Assembly (NCBI GenBank): GCA_007123785.1
Contig: SLGL01000499.1
Location: 1-7,205 of the forward strand
Direction of reading: 5' to 3'
DNA length: 7,205 nt
From: Balneolaceae bacterium
Lineage (GTDB): Bacteria; Bacteroidota; Rhodothermia; Balneolales; Balneolaceae
A program made the translations under genes and the position numbers. The notes under the pieces are model-generated. The model saw only the letters and a list, made by a program, of their open reading frames with translations, was not told where the DNA came from and did not search any database. This document shows positions 6,209 to 7,205 of the stretch, one piece after another (the stretch's first letter is position 1; each line of letters begins with the position of its first letter).

Positions 6209-7204
6209 ATGAAACTGATTATTCCAATGGCCGGACGGGGTACACGGGTACGCCCCCATTCACACACCACCCCCAAGCCGTTGCTTCCGGTTGCAGGTAC
6301 CATGATTATTGAGAGAATTATCGAAACGTTTGCACGTACACTTGATCGCACCATCACCGAGATTGTGTATATCCTCGGGCCAGATTTTGGTAAAGAAATC
6401 AAACAGGCACTGCAGGAAATGAGTGACCGGCACAATGCCAAAGCCATTTTTCGAGTGCAGGAAACGGCAATGGGTACCGCTCATGCTGTCTCCTGTGCCG
6501 GTGAAGATCTGAACGGTGAAGTCATTATCGTTTTTGCCGATACACTTTTCGACTCCAAAGAAAAAGTATCAGTTGATGATGCCGACAGCGTTATATGGCT
6601 GAAAGAGGTGGATGACCCATCACGATTCGGTGTGGCCGTTCATGACGGAGATACAATCACCGATTTTGTGGAAAAACCGACTAAACCGATTTCCAAACTT
6701 GCGATTATTGGGGTCTATTACTTCAAGAAAGGTGAAGACCTAAACAAGGAGATTCAGTACCTGCTTGATAACAATGTGACCGGCCACGGTGGTGAATATC
6801 AGCTTACCGATGCACTGGACCGTCTTTTGAAAGGTGGTAAAACCTTCAAAAAAGCCACTGTGGATGAATGGCTCGACTGCGGTACGCTTCCCGCCTGGCT
6901 GAATACTACCGGTGAAATTCTGGCCAAAGAGAACCACTCTTACGGAAGCTATCAAGGTACAACCATCCACCCGCCGGTATTTATCGGTGAAGGTACGGAA
7001 ATTTCAGGGAGTGAAATCGGGCCGAACGTTAGCATTGAGACAGGAACTGTGATCAAAAACAGTACGATAAAGCATTCCATCATTCAGAAAAATGCAAGAT
7101 TAGAAGGAAGTACTTTGAACCGTTCCACTATAGGAAACCAGGCTGAGACGGTGAATGTGAACGGTGAAATACACATAGGAGATCATTCTGTAGTAAAACA
7201 GTAA
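6209..7204 (+). CDS. Sugar-phosphate nucleotidyltransferase with beta-helix C-terminus
   Basis: Complete 331-aa protein that should make an NDP-sugar from NTP and a sugar-1-phosphate, releasing pyrophosphate, in the cytoplasm. Seen: N-terminal Rossmann-type NTP-transferase domain with AGRGTRVRPHSHTTPKPLLP (8-27), where Arg13 and Lys23 fit the nucleotide/phosphate-binding positions; VFADTLF (108-114) with the probable metal ligand Asp111; VEKPTKP (154-160); GGEYQLTDAL (194-203); and WLDCGT (221-226) with a second metal-binding Asp223. From about 255 to 327, imperfect six-residue repeats (IGEGTE, IGPNVS, IETGTV) form a left-handed beta-helix. This long form is common in Bacteroidetes, where it is annotated variously as glucose-1-phosphate thymidylyl/uridylyltransferase. 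Nucleotide and sugar cannot be assigned; a MurU-like (MurNAc-1-phosphate) role is an alternative prompted only by the Mur ligase neighbour. No ribosome site precedes the ATG. Confidence 0.92.
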   Translation: MKLIIPMAGRGTRVRPHSHTTPKPLLPVAGTMIIERIIETFARTLDRTITEIVYILGPDFGKEIKQALQEMSDRHNAKAIFRVQETAMGTAHAVSCAGEDLNGEVIIVFADTLFDSKEKVSVDDADSVIWLKEVDDPSRFGVAVHDGDTITDFVEKPTKPISKLAIIGVYYFKKGEDLNKEIQYLLDNNVTGHGGEYQLTDALDRLLKGGKTFKKATVDEWLDCGTLPAWLNTTGEILAKENHSYGSYQGTTIHPPVFIGEGTEISGSEIGPNVSIETGTVIKNSTIKHSIIQKNARLEGSTLNRSTIGNQAETVNVNGEIHIGDHSVVKQ

Positions 7205-7205
7205 A

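Noticed and set aside
1..7205. CRISPR array, insertion sequence, toxin-antitoxin, tRNA or phage genes
   Set aside because: No regularly spaced repeats, transposase motifs, terminal repeats, cloverleaf or phage-type proteins were seen on either strand.

Overview
The window carries five protein-coding genes with ordinary cellular roles. Four lie on the minus strand: an acyl-CoA dehydrogenase, a MATE transporter, RadC and a membrane-anchored Mur ligase. One lies on the plus strand: a sugar-phosphate nucleotidyltransferase with a left-handed beta-helix tail. The GC content looks moderate, Shine-Dalgarno sites are scarce, and the nucleotidyltransferase resembles the long form common in Bacteroidetes. 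Together these suggest a heterotrophic bacterium of the Bacteroidota/Balneolota/Rhodothermota (FCB) group. That placement is inference from protein style; there is no rRNA or other marker gene.

Layout from left to right. Positions 1-89 are AT-rich with no supportable gene. The acyl-CoA dehydrogenase (90-1256, -) is closest to the short/branched-chain subfamily of amino-acid and short-chain fatty-acid breakdown. After a 146-bp gap comes a MepA-like MATE efflux protein (1403-2779, -) that appears to start at TTG. A 553-bp gene-free stretch (2780-3332) follows. It holds a perfect hairpin in the presumed MATE leader, a 9-bp inverted repeat and a sharply GC-rich, foldable 85-bp islet. RadC (3333-4052, -) is best started at an internal ATG, not at the upstream TTG. 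The gap to the next gene contains a plausible intrinsic terminator and a second GC-rich hairpin. The Mur ligase (4312-5991, -) has an N-terminal membrane domain of about 200 residues and also seems to start at TTG. A 217-bp divergent promoter region separates it from the nucleotidyltransferase (6209-7204, +), which ends one base before the window does.

The genes do not form one pathway. The divergent pair (Mur ligase and NDP-sugar synthase) both point to cell-envelope or glycan precursor metabolism and could share control from their common intergenic region. The other three genes look like independent units. I see no CRISPR array, insertion sequence, tRNA, rRNA, phage or defence module. The points most worth a second look are the membrane-fused Mur ligase, the structured islet at 3180-3264, and the non-ATG starts.
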